Shown: positions 9,472-19,204, counted from the first letter of the stretch. The stretch is 64,000 nucleotides of DNA from Clostridium scatologenes (GCF_000968375.1 NZ_CP009933.1:1488001-1552000); one strand, 5' to 3'. The notes: generated by a model not told the origin, from the sequence alone. Numbers and translations are program-made.

Positions 9472-9636
9472 ATGAAAGATAAATTAGAATTAATAGCATC
9501 AAAAGAGTTTGTATATTATGAAGATATGTATAAAATTGTAGATTTTATGAACAAAAACCTAAGTGAATATAATATTGTTTTAGGTGTCACTGAAAAAGAA
9601 AACAAGAACATTGTAAATATTTACAAAGAAAAATGA
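9472..9636 (+). CDS. DUF4264 (YpmA-like) small protein
   Basis: The 54-residue protein reads KLELIASKEFVYYEDMYKIV, then DFMNKNLSEYNIVLGV, the conserved pattern of the YpmA/DUF4264 family found in Bacillus and clostridia. Its function is unknown. AGAGGTG precedes the ATG by 5 bases, and the gene lies directly behind mnmM, probably co-transcribed. Confidence 0.75.
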   Translation: MKDKLELIASKEFVYYEDMYKIVDFMNKNLSEYNIVLGVTEKENKNIVNIYKEK

Positions 9637-9650
9637 TCAACAATTGAAAG

Positions 9651-9676
9651 ATCTATTGAAAGTTTGTTCAATAGAT
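9651..9676. repeat. Perfect 10-bp inverted repeat upstream of the RpiR gene
   Basis: ATCTATTGAA and TTCAATAGAT are exact complements around the 6-base loop AGTTTG. No U-tract follows. The site lies 59 bases before the RpiR-type regulator, so it could be an operator (autoregulation) or a weak terminator of the preceding operon. Confidence 0.5.
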
Positions 9677-9734
9677 GTTAAAATGAAATAAATATTGCAA
9701 AAGTATGAGGATGATAAGAAAGGATTGAATAGTT

Positions 9735-10613
9735 ATGGAAGATAATAATAAGCAGGATTTAATGAGAACAATTCAAGTTAAATTTCCAAGATTAAGTAAA
9801 GGACAGAAGCTTATAGCTGAATACATTTTAAAACATTATGATAAAGCAGCATTTATGACTGCAGCTAAATTAGGTGTTAGTGTAGGAGTAAGTGAATCTA
9901 CGGTGGTTAGATTTGCAAATGAACTTGGATTTTCAGGATATCCAAAACTTCAAAAAGCTCTTCAAGAGTTAATAAAAAATAAACTTACTACAGTCCAAAG
10001 AATTGAACTTTCTAATGATTTTGTAAGTGAAGAAAGTGCTTTAAAGGGTGTATTAAAATCGGATATGGAAAATATAAGAGCAACTCTTGAAAAAATAAAT
10101 CATAAAACATTTGAAGATGTTGTAAATAATATATTTGAAGCTAAAAAAATATATATAATAGGTCTTAGAAGTTCTACAGCACTTTCTGAGTTTTTAGGAT
10201 TTTACTTAAATCTTATTTTGGACAATGTAAAAGTAGTTAGCTATGGTATAAGTGATATTTTTGAACAAATGATTAATGTTACTGATGAAGATTTGGTTAT
10301 AGGAATAGGATTCCCACGATATGCAGCTAGAACTATCGAAGCATTATCTTTTGCACAAAGTAGAGGTGCAAAAGTTACTGCAATTACTGATAGCTTACTC
10401 TCACCATTAGCTGCTAGAGCTGATTATACATTAATTGCTCAAAGCAATATGGCTTCTTTTGTAGATTCATTAGTTTCACCACTTAGCGTTATTAATGCAC
10501 TAATAATTGCAGTAGGATTAAGAGAAAAAGAAAAAATATCTAAAACTTTTTCTGATCTAGAAGGAATTTGGCAAGAATATCAAGTATATTCCTTTAAGGA
10601 AAATGATTTGTAA
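9735..10613 (+). CDS. MurR/RpiR family transcriptional regulator
   Basis: The 292-residue protein has the standard RpiR layout: an N-terminal helix-turn-helix domain (SVGVSESTVVRFANELGFSG near residues 47-66) and a SIS sugar-phosphate binding domain from about residue 125 (IYIIGLRSSTALSEFLGFYL). Such regulators sense sugar phosphates and control carbohydrate genes. No sugar gene is adjacent. The next gene is gdhA after 160 bases, which has its own long leader. The ligand cannot be deduced. AGAAAGGATT before the ATG is the ribosome site. Confidence 0.9.
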   Translation: MEDNNKQDLMRTIQVKFPRLSKGQKLIAEYILKHYDKAAFMTAAKLGVSVGVSESTVVRFANELGFSGYPKLQKALQELIKNKLTTVQRIELSNDFVSEESALKGVLKSDMENIRATLEKINHKTFEDVVNNIFEAKKIYIIGLRSSTALSEFLGFYLNLILDNVKVVSYGISDIFEQMINVTDEDLVIGIGFPRYAARTIEALSFAQSRGAKVTAITDSLLSPLAARADYTLIAQSNMASFVDSLVSPLSVINALIIAVGLREKEKISKTFSDLEGIWQEYQVYSFKENDL

Positions 10614-10775
10614 AAGAAGTAAAAATTGTATCCAAGTCTTGATAATAAATTAAAAATTTCAAAAATCACAAATTTTTTTTAAAATAAGAAGGAAAAATGA
10701 ATTTTTTGTTGAATACTATATAATGATGAAGGATATCATATAAATATACTTTAATTATCATGGGGAGGGTTTATA

Positions 10776-12134
10776 ATGACAAAAGAAAATGTACAAAATT
10801 ATATCAATGAGGTACTAGAAAAGGTAAAAAAGAGAAACGGTAATGAACCAGAATTTTTACAAACTGTAGAAGAAGTTTTATCTTGTATAGGACCAGTATT
10901 TGAAAAGCACCCAGAATATGTTGAAGAAAACCTTTTAGAAAGATTCTGTGAACCAGAAAGACAAATTACTTTTAGAGTTCCATGGGTTGACGATGCAGGA
11001 AAAGTTCAAGTTAATCGTGGATTCAGAGTACAGTTTAATGGATGCATAGGACCTTATAAAGGTGGTTTAAGATTTCATCCATCAGTATACATAGGAATAA
11101 TCAAGTTCCTAGGTTTTGAACAAATATTAAAGAATTCATTAACTGGACTTCCAATAGGTGGAGGTAAAGGTGGTTCTGACTTTGATCCAAGAGGAAAGTC
11201 AGATAATGAAGTTATGAGATTTTGTCAAAGCTTTATGACTGAACTTTACAGACATATAGGACCAGATGTTGACGTACCAGCAGGAGACATTGGTGTTGGT
11301 GGAAGAGAAATAGGATATCTTTATGGACAATATAGAAGAATACGTGGGGCATTTGAAAATGGAGTTCTTACTGGTAAAGGATTATCTTACGGTGGAAGTT
11401 TAGTAAGACCAGAAGCTACAGGATTTGGAGCAACTTATTATTGTGCAGAAATGCTTAAACATGAAGGAACAGACTTCAAAGGTAAGACAGTTGCAATATC
11501 AGGATTCGGTAATGTATCTTGGGGAGTATGTAAAAAAGTTTCTGACCTAGGTGGTAAAGTTGTAACACTTTCAGGTCCAGATGGATATATTTATGATCCA
11601 GATGGCGTTTTAGGCGAAAAAATTGATTACTTACTTGAAATGCGTTCATCAGGAAGAGATAAAGTACAAGATTATGCTGACAAATTTGGAGTTAAATTCT
11701 TCAAAGGCGAAAAACCTTGGGGAGTTAAAGCTGATATCATAATGCCAAGTGCTACTCAAAATGATATACATTTAGAGCATGCTAAACAAATAGTTGCAAA
11801 TGGTATAAAACTTGTTTGTGAAGTTGCTAATATGCCATGCACAAATGAAGCTGTTGAATATTTACAAAAAAATGGTGTTATTGTAGGACCTGCTAAAGCT
11901 GCTAATGCTGGTGGAGTTGCTACTTCAGCTCTTGAAATGTCACAAAACAGTGAAAGATTATCATGGACAGCAGAAGAAGTTGATGCAAAACTTCATCAAA
12001 TAATGGTTAATATATACAACAGTTGTAAAGATGCATCTGAAGCTTATGGCTTTGGATATAACTTAGTTGCTGGAGCTAATATTGCTGGATTTGTAAAAGT
12101 TGCAGATGCAATGCACGCTCAAGGAAACTATTAA
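10776..12134 (+). CDS. gdhA: Glutamate dehydrogenase
   Basis: The enzyme interconverts glutamate and 2-oxoglutarate plus ammonia using NAD(P). At 452 residues it has the length of the hexameric bacterial type. The substrate-binding lysine lies in GPYKGGLRFHPSV, the catalytic loop in PIGGGKGGSDFDPRGKS, and the nucleotide fold contains ISGFGNVSWG near residue 244. Cofactor preference cannot be read safely. The ribosome site is GGGGAGGG. A TATAAT hexamer at 10719-10724 is a candidate -10 box. A strong terminator follows, so it is probably transcribed alone. Confidence 0.97.
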   Translation: MTKENVQNYINEVLEKVKKRNGNEPEFLQTVEEVLSCIGPVFEKHPEYVEENLLERFCEPERQITFRVPWVDDAGKVQVNRGFRVQFNGCIGPYKGGLRFHPSVYIGIIKFLGFEQILKNSLTGLPIGGGKGGSDFDPRGKSDNEVMRFCQSFMTELYRHIGPDVDVPAGDIGVGGREIGYLYGQYRRIRGAFENGVLTGKGLSYGGSLVRPEATGFGATYYCAEMLKHEGTDFKGKTVAISGFGNVSWGVCKKVSDLGGKVVTLSGPDGYIYDPDGVLGEKIDYLLEMRSSGRDKVQDYADKFGVKFFKGEKPWGVKADIIMPSATQNDIHLEHAKQIVANGIKLVCEVANMPCTNEAVEYLQKNGVIVGPAKAANAGGVATSALEMSQNSERLSWTAEEVDAKLHQIMVNIYNSCKDASEAYGFGYNLVAGANIAGFVKVADAMHAQGNY

Positions 12135-12154
12135 TTTTAAGTAAGTTTAGATTT

Positions 12155-12189
12155 AAGAGACGAATTCATTTGTTGAATTCGTCTTTTTC
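12155..12189 (+). terminator. Terminator of gdhA
   Basis: AAGAGACGAATTCA and TGAATTCGTCTTTTT form a long stem with a 4-base loop and a T-run. Confidence 0.92.
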
Positions 12190-12305
12190 TATGAATAATT
12201 TAAATTCAAGGATCAATTTATGATATCAAATTTTTTATTCCCAATTTGCATAAACTATATTAATATTATAATATTATAATTGATTATATTTAAGGTGGTG
12301 AATTT

Positions 12306-13526
12306 ATGTCAACAGTCATAGTAATTGGTGGGGGTCCTGCAGGCATGATGGCTGCAATAGCTGCATCTAAAAAACATAATACTATACTAATTGAAAAAAA
12401 CGAAAAGCTTGGGAAAAAATTATACATAACAGGAAAAGGAAGATGTAATGTAACTAATGCCAAAGATATAAATGATTTTTTTGATTATATACCAGGTAAT
12501 TCTACTTTTTTATATAGTGCTCTTTATACATTTACTAATGAAGATACAATGAATTTTTTTGAAAATTTAGATGTCAAATTGAAAGTAGAAAGAGGAGATA
12601 GAGTATTTCCAAAGTCTGATAAATCTTCAGATATAATAAGTGCATTAGAGAAAGTTTTACGAAAAAATAATGTAGATATAAAATTGAATACAAAAGTTAA
12701 AAAATTTGTATTTGAAAATAATAAAATAAATGCAGTACAACTTGAAGATGGTTCGATTATTGAAGGTGATAATTTCATATTGTGTACAGGTGGCATTTCC
12801 TATCCTCAAACTGGATCTACTGGCGAAGGTTTTAAGATTGCACAAGATCTAGGACATAATATAACAAAGCTTATGCCTTCATTAGTTCCTATTGAAATAG
12901 AAGAAGATTGGATAAGGGATCTTCAAGGTCTTTCTTTGAAAAATGTAGAATTGACTATTAAGGATAACAAAAATAAAAATCTTTATAAAGATTTTGGAGA
13001 AATGCTTTTTACTCATTTTGGAATTTCAGGCCCTATAGTTCTAAGTGCAAGTAGAATCATAAATAAATCTAATAATTTAAAAGCAGTTATTGATTTAAAA
13101 CCTGCATTGTCAAATGAAGAATTAGATAAAAGAATACAAAAAGATTTTTCTAAATGTTTAAATAAAGATTTTAAAAATTCTTTAGATGAACTTCTTCCCA
13201 AAAAACTTATAAGTATTATAATTACTCTTTCAGGAATAGACTCAATAAAAAAAGTAAATTTAATTACAAAAGAAGAAAGAAAAAATTTAGTGAATGTGAT
13301 TAAAAATCTATCATTAAATATAAAAGGTCTTAGACCTATATCAGAAGCAATAGTCACCGCTGGAGGTGTAAATGTTAAAGAAATAGATCCTTCTACAATG
13401 AAATCTAAAATATCGAATAATTTATATTTTGCTGGTGAAGTTATCGATATAGATGCTTATACGGGTGGATTTAATATACAGATAGCCCTTTCAACAGGTT
13501 ATTTAGCAGGCACTAAAGTAGATTAA
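12306..13526 (+). CDS. BaiN/YhiN/RdsA family NAD(P)/FAD-dependent oxidoreductase
   Basis: The 406-residue flavoprotein begins VIVIGGGPAGMMAA, a dinucleotide-binding motif for FAD, followed by EKLGKKLYITGKGRCNVTNA, the hallmark of the HI0933-like family. The C-terminal FAD-contact block is YFAGEVIDIDAYTGGFN. Family members are widespread flavoenzymes with poorly known substrates; BaiN acts on bile acids, but that specificity should not be assumed here. AAGGTGGTG precedes the ATG. Confidence 0.9.
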   Translation: MSTVIVIGGGPAGMMAAIAASKKHNTILIEKNEKLGKKLYITGKGRCNVTNAKDINDFFDYIPGNSTFLYSALYTFTNEDTMNFFENLDVKLKVERGDRVFPKSDKSSDIISALEKVLRKNNVDIKLNTKVKKFVFENNKINAVQLEDGSIIEGDNFILCTGGISYPQTGSTGEGFKIAQDLGHNITKLMPSLVPIEIEEDWIRDLQGLSLKNVELTIKDNKNKNLYKDFGEMLFTHFGISGPIVLSASRIINKSNNLKAVIDLKPALSNEELDKRIQKDFSKCLNKDFKNSLDELLPKKLISIIITLSGIDSIKKVNLITKEERKNLVNVIKNLSLNIKGLRPISEAIVTAGGVNVKEIDPSTMKSKISNNLYFAGEVIDIDAYTGGFNIQIALSTGYLAGTKVD

Positions 13527-13713
13527 TGAATAATTTTTTAAAATTCAGGTATTTAAATAAATATTGAAATTTAACAAGTTTTTATTTAATAAATTGCGGT
13601 ATAAAATAAAGGATTTTATAGTTTTTTATAGAATATATATAAGATATGTGTTATAAAATAAAAGATAAAATATTATACATTTATGTTACTTTTTAGAAAG
13701 GCGGAATGAAAAT

Positions 13714-14379
13714 TTGAGTATTTCTGTAGCAATTGATGGACCTGCTGGTGCAGGAAAGAGTACAATAGCTAATATTATAGCTACTAAATTTAATTTAATG
13801 TATATAAATACCGGCTCTATGTATAGGGCTGTTACACTAATGTCCTTAAGGAATAATATAAATTATAAAGATGTTAATTCTATATGTGACCTTACAAATT
13901 CTTTAGATATGTATTTTAAAGGTGACTCACTGATAGTTAATAATGAAGATATAAGTGAAGAAATTAGAAGCATTGAAGTAAGCAATAATGTGTCTAATTA
14001 TGCTGCTATACCTGAAGTAAGAGAAATACTTGTAAAACTCCAACAAGATATAGCAAATAAATATGATGTAATAATGGATGGAAGAGATATTGGTACTGTA
14101 GTTCTAAAAAATTCTCCTCTTAAGTTCTTTTTAACTGCTAATGCAGAAGAAAGGGCAAAAAGGAGATATGAAGAGCTTAAAGAAAAGTGCATTACTGTAG
14201 AATATAATGACATACTAAATGATATACTAAAAAGAGATTACATAGATTCCAATAGGAATATAAATCCCTTAAGAAAAGCTCATGATGCTATAGAAATAGA
14301 TTCTTCCAAACTATCTATAGATGATGTAATTAGTGTGATATCTAATTATATAGAAAACTATTTGAAAAAACAAATATGA
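13714..14379 (+). CDS. cmk: Cytidylate kinase
   Basis: Cmk phosphorylates CMP and dCMP with ATP. The 221-residue protein starts at TTG (GAAAGGCGG lies 8 bases before), with the P-loop IDGPAGAGKSTIA at residues 7-19, YINTGSMYRAVT near 35 and the DGRDIGTVV block near 125. It is followed after 16 bases by ispH-rpsA, the common clostridial order, so the two are likely one operon. Confidence 0.96.
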   Translation: MSISVAIDGPAGAGKSTIANIIATKFNLMYINTGSMYRAVTLMSLRNNINYKDVNSICDLTNSLDMYFKGDSLIVNNEDISEEIRSIEVSNNVSNYAAIPEVREILVKLQQDIANKYDVIMDGRDIGTVVLKNSPLKFFLTANAEERAKRRYEELKEKCITVEYNDILNDILKRDYIDSNRNINPLRKAHDAIEIDSSKLSIDDVISVISNYIENYLKKQI

Positions 14380-14395
14380 TTGAAGGTGATTAAAG

Positions 14396-16306
14396 ATGAA
14401 AATTGTTTTAGCAGATGAAGCTGGTTTCTGCTTTGGAGTAAAAAGAGCAGTGGAAGAGGCTGAAAATGTACAAAAAAAGTATAATAAAAAAGTTTTTACT
14501 TTAGGACCTTTAATTCATAATAGCGATGTAGTAAATTACTTGAAGGAGAAAAATATATATCCAATAGAATTAGATAATATACATGATTTAAATGAAGACG
14601 ATATAGTTATAATAAGGTCTCATGGCGTTCCCAAAAAAACTATAGAACTGCTAAAAAGCAAGTCTTTAAACATAGTTGATGCTACATGTCCTTATGTAGC
14701 AAATATACATAAAAAAGTGTATGAATATTATAAACTAGGTTATTCCATACTTATTGTAGGTGATAAAAATCATCCAGAAGTTATAGGTATTAATGGATGG
14801 TGTGATAATAAAGCAATTATATCTAAAAATGGCTCAGATTTTAAAAATTTGCCAAGTAAAATTTGTGTTGTTTCACAAACTACTGAAAAGCAGGAAAATT
14901 GGGAAAGAGCTTTAAGTATAGTAGTAAAGAATTGCAAAGAAATTGTTGCGTTTAACACTATATGTAGTGCCACTGAACTAAGACAAAATTCTGCTGAAAA
15001 ACTTTCTAAAAAAGTAGATTTTATGGTGGTTCTTGGTGGACGAAATAGTTCTAATACTACTAAGCTTTATGAAATATGTAAAAATAACTGCTCAAATACT
15101 ATTCATGTTGAAAATTCAGGAGAAATACCTGATGATATAATTAATTCTAAAATAAATACTGTAGGTGTTACAGCAGGTGCTTCAACACCTCACTGGATAA
15201 TAAAGGAGGCAATTTCAAAAATGTGCGAAGGGAAAAATCTAGAAATGAGTGAGCAGCTAGCTTACATGGAACAAAATGATAGACAAATAATAGTAGGTCA
15301 AGTAATTACGGGCACTGTAATTACAGTAAATGAAAAAGAAGCATTTCTAAATATAGGTTATAAATCAGATGGTTTACTTCCTAAATCAGAAGTAACAAAG
15401 GATGATAATTTAAATTTATCAGATTTAATTCAAGTTGGGAATAAATTAGAAGTTAAAGTTATAAGAAGAAAAAATGAGGATGGTTATGTAGTCTTATCTA
15501 AAATAGAGCTTCAAAGAGAAAGTGCTTTTAAAGAAGTTAAAGAAGCAAGTGAAAATAAAAATTCGTTAAAAGTGTTAGTTAAAGATGCAGTAAAGGGAGG
15601 ATTAGTTGCAGCTTATAAAGGTATAAGAATATTTATACCTGCATCGCACGTAGAGCTTTTTCATGTAAATGATCTTTCTGTATATATAGGTAAAGAACTA
15701 GAAGTAAATATAATAGAATTTAAAGAAGAAAGAAAAGGAAGAAGAATAGTAGCTTCACGAAGAGATTTATTAAAATCTGAAAAAGAAGTTAAAGAAGAGG
15801 AAACTTGGAGTTCATTAGAAAAGGATACAATTGTAGAAGGTGAAGTTAAGAGATTAACTGATTTTGGTGCCTTTGTAGATGTACAAGGAGTTGATGGACT
15901 TCTTCATGTATCAGAAATATCTTGGGGAAGGGTGGAAAAACCTGAAGATTCACTTAAAATAGGAACGAAAGTAAAAGTTTATATACTTGATATAGATAAG
16001 GAAAAGAAAAAACTTTCTTTATCCATTAAAAAAACTATAGAAGATCCTTGGACTAATGTAGATATTAAATATCCTGTAGGAAACATAGTTCTTGGAAAGA
16101 TAGTTCGTTTTGCCAATTTCGGTGCTTTTGTTGAATTGGAACCAGGTGTAGATGCGTTAGTTCATATATCTCAAATAAGTCATAAGAGAATAAATAAGCC
16201 TGAAGATGCCTTAAAAATAGGTGAAGAGATAAAGGCAAAAATATTAGAAGTAAATAGAGAAAATAAAAAGATAGGATTAAGCATTAAAGAGGTCGATGAA
16301 ATTTAA
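14396..16306 (+). CDS. ispH: Bifunctional IspH / ribosomal protein S1
   Basis: Residues 1-280 form 4-hydroxy-3-methylbut-2-enyl diphosphate reductase, the last step of the MEP isoprenoid pathway, with the three iron-sulfur cysteines at 12 (GFCFGVKRAVE), 98 (DATCPYV) and 190 (NTICSAT). Residues 295-636 carry four S1 RNA-binding repeats, near 296, 385, 465 and 552; the last two hold TDFGAFVDV and ANFGAFVEL. Such IspH-S1 fusions are established in clostridia. The fusion is one uninterrupted frame of 636 residues. A terminator follows. Confidence 0.96.
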   Translation: MKIVLADEAGFCFGVKRAVEEAENVQKKYNKKVFTLGPLIHNSDVVNYLKEKNIYPIELDNIHDLNEDDIVIIRSHGVPKKTIELLKSKSLNIVDATCPYVANIHKKVYEYYKLGYSILIVGDKNHPEVIGINGWCDNKAIISKNGSDFKNLPSKICVVSQTTEKQENWERALSIVVKNCKEIVAFNTICSATELRQNSAEKLSKKVDFMVVLGGRNSSNTTKLYEICKNNCSNTIHVENSGEIPDDIINSKINTVGVTAGASTPHWIIKEAISKMCEGKNLEMSEQLAYMEQNDRQIIVGQVITGTVITVNEKEAFLNIGYKSDGLLPKSEVTKDDNLNLSDLIQVGNKLEVKVIRRKNEDGYVVLSKIELQRESAFKEVKEASENKNSLKVLVKDAVKGGLVAAYKGIRIFIPASHVELFHVNDLSVYIGKELEVNIIEFKEERKGRRIVASRRDLLKSEKEVKEEETWSSLEKDTIVEGEVKRLTDFGAFVDVQGVDGLLHVSEISWGRVEKPEDSLKIGTKVKVYILDIDKEKKKLSLSIKKTIEDPWTNVDIKYPVGNIVLGKIVRFANFGAFVELEPGVDALVHISQISHKRINKPEDALKIGEEIKAKILEVNRENKKIGLSIKEVDEI

Positions 16307-16326
16307 TATTTTAGAATAATTTTTGC

Positions 16327-16368
16327 AAAATGCGTGTAATATAAAACTATAGAGCACGCATTTTTTTT
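16327..16368 (+). terminator. Terminator of the cmk-ispH operon
   Basis: AAAATGCGTG and CACGCATTTT pair over an 18-base loop and end in a run of eight T. Confidence 0.88.
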
Positions 16369-16459
16369 ATATATGTTGAATAAACTCTATAGTATTTAGG
16401 AGGGATTTTTAAATAACAAGAGTTTTTTTATGCATATTATGAAAAAATACCTATATATA

Positions 16460-16487
16460 TTGACTTTTTTATTATATTTGATAAAAT
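16460..16487 (+). promoter_or_regulatory. Candidate speD promoter
   Basis: TTGACT (16460-16465) and TAAAAT (16482-16487) are separated by 16 bp; both hexamers match the sigma-A consensus at five of six positions. The speD start is 41 bases downstream of the -10 box. Confidence 0.6.
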
Positions 16488-16527
16488 TTAATTGTTATCA
16501 TTTTATATAAGGGGGTAAATACGGATA

Positions 16528-16908
16528 ATGAATGAATTAGGACGTCATATTTTAGCAGAAATTTATGGGTGTAGTTCCGAAAGCTTAAATAATAAAGAAT
16601 TTATTGAAAAAGTAATGGTGGATTCTGCATTAAAGGCAGGTGCAGAGGTGAGAGAAGTTGCTTTCCATAAGTTTAGTCCTCAAGGTGTTAGTGGGGTTGT
16701 TATAATATCAGAATCTCATTTGACAATACACACTTGGCCAGAGCTTGGATACGCCGCTGTTGACGTATTTACTTGTGGTGATAAAGTAAATCCATGGGAT
16801 GCATGTAATTATATGACTGAAAAATTAAATGCAAAGAATATGACCGCTACTGAGGTAAAGCGAGGAATATTTGAACAACCTGTGTCAGTTAAAGCGTCAA
16901 ATATATAA
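16528..16908 (+). CDS. speD: S-adenosylmethionine decarboxylase proenzyme
   Basis: SpeD supplies decarboxylated S-adenosylmethionine for spermidine synthesis. The 126-residue proenzyme cleaves itself at Glu62-Ser63 in ISESHLTIHTWPE to form the pyruvoyl group; the catalytic His68 and Cys83 (FTCGD) are at the same numbers as in Thermotoga SpeD. The start gives the usual N-terminus ELGRHILAEIYGC. No spermidine synthase gene is adjacent. It has its own promoter and a short terminator that begins at the stop codon. Confidence 0.96.
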   Translation: MNELGRHILAEIYGCSSESLNNKEFIEKVMVDSALKAGAEVREVAFHKFSPQGVSGVVIISESHLTIHTWPELGYAAVDVFTCGDKVNPWDACNYMTEKLNAKNMTATEVKRGIFEQPVSVKASNI

Positions 16909-16933
16909 GAGATCATCGATAAGATGGTCTCTT
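16907..16933 (+). terminator. Terminator of speD
   Basis: AAGAGATCATC and GATGGTCTCTT form an 11-base stem with one mismatch and a short loop, followed by ATT. It is less canonical than its neighbours. Confidence 0.65.
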
Positions 16934-17019
16934 ATTCGTTAGGATTAAATAACTGTAATTAATTTTCATCTATTTTAATATATTATTATATATATGTTTT
17001 ATAGGTGGTGAAGATATAA

Positions 17020-18072
17020 ATGGAGAATAATGATATTGCCATTGAAAATAACATGCCAAAAAAAGAAAAAAACATGGTAAATGCAGTGCTTGAAAAATAT
17101 GATTTTGAAGTTATAAATTATTCTAAGGTAAGAAGTGCATATAAAATAGAAACCAATAATGGAAACGTTTGTCTGAAGAGAATAAATCATGGAAAATATA
17201 AACCTCATAATGGAAGTTTTTTGGTAGATGCTCTTTCAGATAAGGGTTTTTTTAATACAGCTAAATATTATAAGACTAAAACTCAAGATAAATATGTTAA
17301 GTATAAAGATATACTTTTTTATGCTACAGAATGGATAGATGGAGAAGAATGTGATTTAAGTAATATAGAAGAAGCTATGATATGTGTAAAACTATTAGCT
17401 CAATATCACAAAGCAGCAAATGGTATAGATACTACTCAACTTAAAATACGCAATAATTTAAAAAATTGGCCCAAAATTTTTAAAGATAATCTGAGAGATT
17501 TGGAAAAATTCGAAAGAATTGTGAAAAATAAAAGGATAAAAACTAAATTTGATTCAATGTATTGTAGCTGCCTAGATAATATATATAATAGAGCAATGAT
17601 ATCCTTAAATTTTTTAAATACTTCAGATTACTACAAGTTATCTAGACAAGCAGAAAAAAACAAAACTATATGTCATGACAGCTTTTATTATCAAAATATA
17701 ATAAAAAAGAATGATCAATATTATATAATAGATTTAGATAGTATTATTATAGATCTTCATATTAATGATTTAGGCAAATTTATAAGAAGGTTGATGTTCA
17801 AAAGTTCTTATGAATGGAGTTTTGAAAAGGCAAAAACTTTAATACAAGCTTATAATGAAGTTAATAAATTAGAAAAAAGCGAGTTAGAAGTAATGCTTGC
17901 TTTAATAGTTTTTCCACATAAGTTTTGGAAGCTTGGTAAAAAAAGATATATCAAATATAAAAATTGGGATGAAAACAAATATATTCACAAATTAAACAGA
18001 CTTATAAAATATAATGATATGCAGAATAAATTTTTAGAAGAATATTTAGATTATATTGAAAGTTACTCTTAA
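17020..18072 (+). CDS. CotS-like spore coat protein (kinase-like fold)
   Basis: The 350-residue protein has the aminoglycoside-phosphotransferase-like fold of the CotS/YsxE/YutH spore coat family. A catalytic-loop equivalent, CHDSFYYQNII, lies near residue 219 and YIIDLDS near 237. Family members are coat or cortex-associated proteins, and the kinase activity is often doubtful. AGGTGGTG precedes the ATG. It is probably made in the mother cell during sporulation; that is inference from the family. Confidence 0.8.
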   Translation: MENNDIAIENNMPKKEKNMVNAVLEKYDFEVINYSKVRSAYKIETNNGNVCLKRINHGKYKPHNGSFLVDALSDKGFFNTAKYYKTKTQDKYVKYKDILFYATEWIDGEECDLSNIEEAMICVKLLAQYHKAANGIDTTQLKIRNNLKNWPKIFKDNLRDLEKFERIVKNKRIKTKFDSMYCSCLDNIYNRAMISLNFLNTSDYYKLSRQAEKNKTICHDSFYYQNIIKKNDQYYIIDLDSIIIDLHINDLGKFIRRLMFKSSYEWSFEKAKTLIQAYNEVNKLEKSELEVMLALIVFPHKFWKLGKKRYIKYKNWDENKYIHKLNRLIKYNDMQNKFLEEYLDYIESYS

Positions 18073-18160
18073 AATTATTAGCGAATTTGACTAAAAATAA
18101 CTTAGGAATTATACTTAAATAAGGTGTTATTAATAATTTTCAATTATGAGGATAATTAAC

Positions 18161-19024
18161 ATGTTTCAATGTGTAAGGCTAAATAAAAAGAATCTCGATA
18201 TTTTCAAAAAACTAAATACAAGTAATTCTAGTTTCAATTCTTTAAACAAAGATTTCTTTGAGGCTTATGATAAATGTAATTTTGCTAGCCAAATGTTTTT
18301 AAAACGAAAAGTTAAATTACTAAAAAAACAAGATGATTATATAGGATACATTTGGTTTGAAATGGAAGATAAAAATAATTGTAATATAAATTCTTTAAAT
18401 GTACCTAAAATACATAGTCATTTGCCCTACAAGTTTTTAATAGATATTTTAAAGCCCAATTGTACTATTTCATATTTATGTGAAAATAACAATTATAATT
18501 TTGAAGTTTTGCAGAATATAGGTTTTCATAAAAAGGATGGAACTTTAATACTTTTATACTGTATTGAAGAACATATACCATTAATGCAAAAAGAAGGCTT
18601 AGAATTTCAAATTTTTAGATTAGGTGTTGACGAAAAACTAAGATGCGATATACAAAATAAAATATTTAAAGATGATTCTAGAATCCCTTTAACATTAGAA
18701 GATATATATATTGATGAGATGCAGAATTATTACGTTCAGAATGGCTCTATATTCTTAAAAAGAAACGAAGAGTATATTGGGTATGGTCAAATAATATTAG
18801 AGGATGACATACCCGTTATAGTGAATTTTGGTATAATTGAAGAGTATAGAGGATATGGATATAGTAAGATACTGATTAGATATCTTTTTAATATAATTAA
18901 ATGCAATAATTTTACTAAAGTAAAAATAAAAGTGAAATCTTCAAATGAAATAGCATTAAATTTATATAAAAGTTTAGGTTTTAAAATAGTAGGACAAATA
19001 TATAAATGGCAATTAAAAAAATAA
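18161..19024 (+). CDS. GNAT family N-acetyltransferase
   Basis: The C-terminal half shows the acetyl-CoA binding pattern of GNAT enzymes: IVNFGIIEEYRGYGYSKILI near residue 222, then SSNEIALNLYKSLGFKIVG near 262. The N-terminal 130 residues may be a diverged second GNAT domain. The substrate is unknown. I place the start at ATG 18161, 8 bases after GAGGAT, rather than the ATG at 18146 that overlaps that ribosome site. Length is 287 residues. Confidence 0.8.
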   Translation: MFQCVRLNKKNLDIFKKLNTSNSSFNSLNKDFFEAYDKCNFASQMFLKRKVKLLKKQDDYIGYIWFEMEDKNNCNINSLNVPKIHSHLPYKFLIDILKPNCTISYLCENNNYNFEVLQNIGFHKKDGTLILLYCIEEHIPLMQKEGLEFQIFRLGVDEKLRCDIQNKIFKDDSRIPLTLEDIYIDEMQNYYVQNGSIFLKRNEEYIGYGQIILEDDIPVIVNFGIIEEYRGYGYSKILIRYLFNIIKCNNFTKVKIKVKSSNEIALNLYKSLGFKIVGQIYKWQLKK

Positions 19025-19057
19025 TCTCTGTATTTATAACAGAGATTATTTTTTTAT
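19020..19057. terminator. Bidirectional terminator between converging genes
   Basis: AATAATCTCTGT and ACAGAGATTATT form a 12-bp stem with a 7-base loop, with T-runs on both strands. It overlaps the stop codons of the GNAT gene and of the small minus-strand gene, serving both. Confidence 0.88.
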
Positions 19058-19204
19058 GATACTTTCAATTGGAACATAGGCCGATTTCAATTGAAACATA
19101 GATTCACATTGAATTTGTTGAAAATAGTTTCTATCTCCTATGCATTCACATCTTACTAAATCCTTATCTTTTTCAAGTTGATCTGATTTTTTCATATCAT
19201 GCAT
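19046..19204 (-). CDS. Small protein of unknown function (52 residues)
   Basis: The frame starts MHDMKKSDQLEKDKDL, contains CECIGD and a third Cys, and ends ESIIKK. It is preceded by AGGAGGG at good spacing and ends in a terminator, which supports it as a gene. The ribosome site lies inside the 3' arm of the hairpin at 19210-19251, so translation may be restrained when the hairpin forms. I recognise no family. Confidence 0.5.
   Translation of the reverse strand: MHDMKKSDQLEKDKDLVRCECIGDRNYFQQIQCESMFQLKSAYVPIESIIKK

Noticed and set aside
14396..16306. IspH-S1 fusion as a novel gene fusion
   Set aside because: Bifunctional IspH/ribosomal protein S1 is already established in clostridia, so it is annotated but not reported as new.
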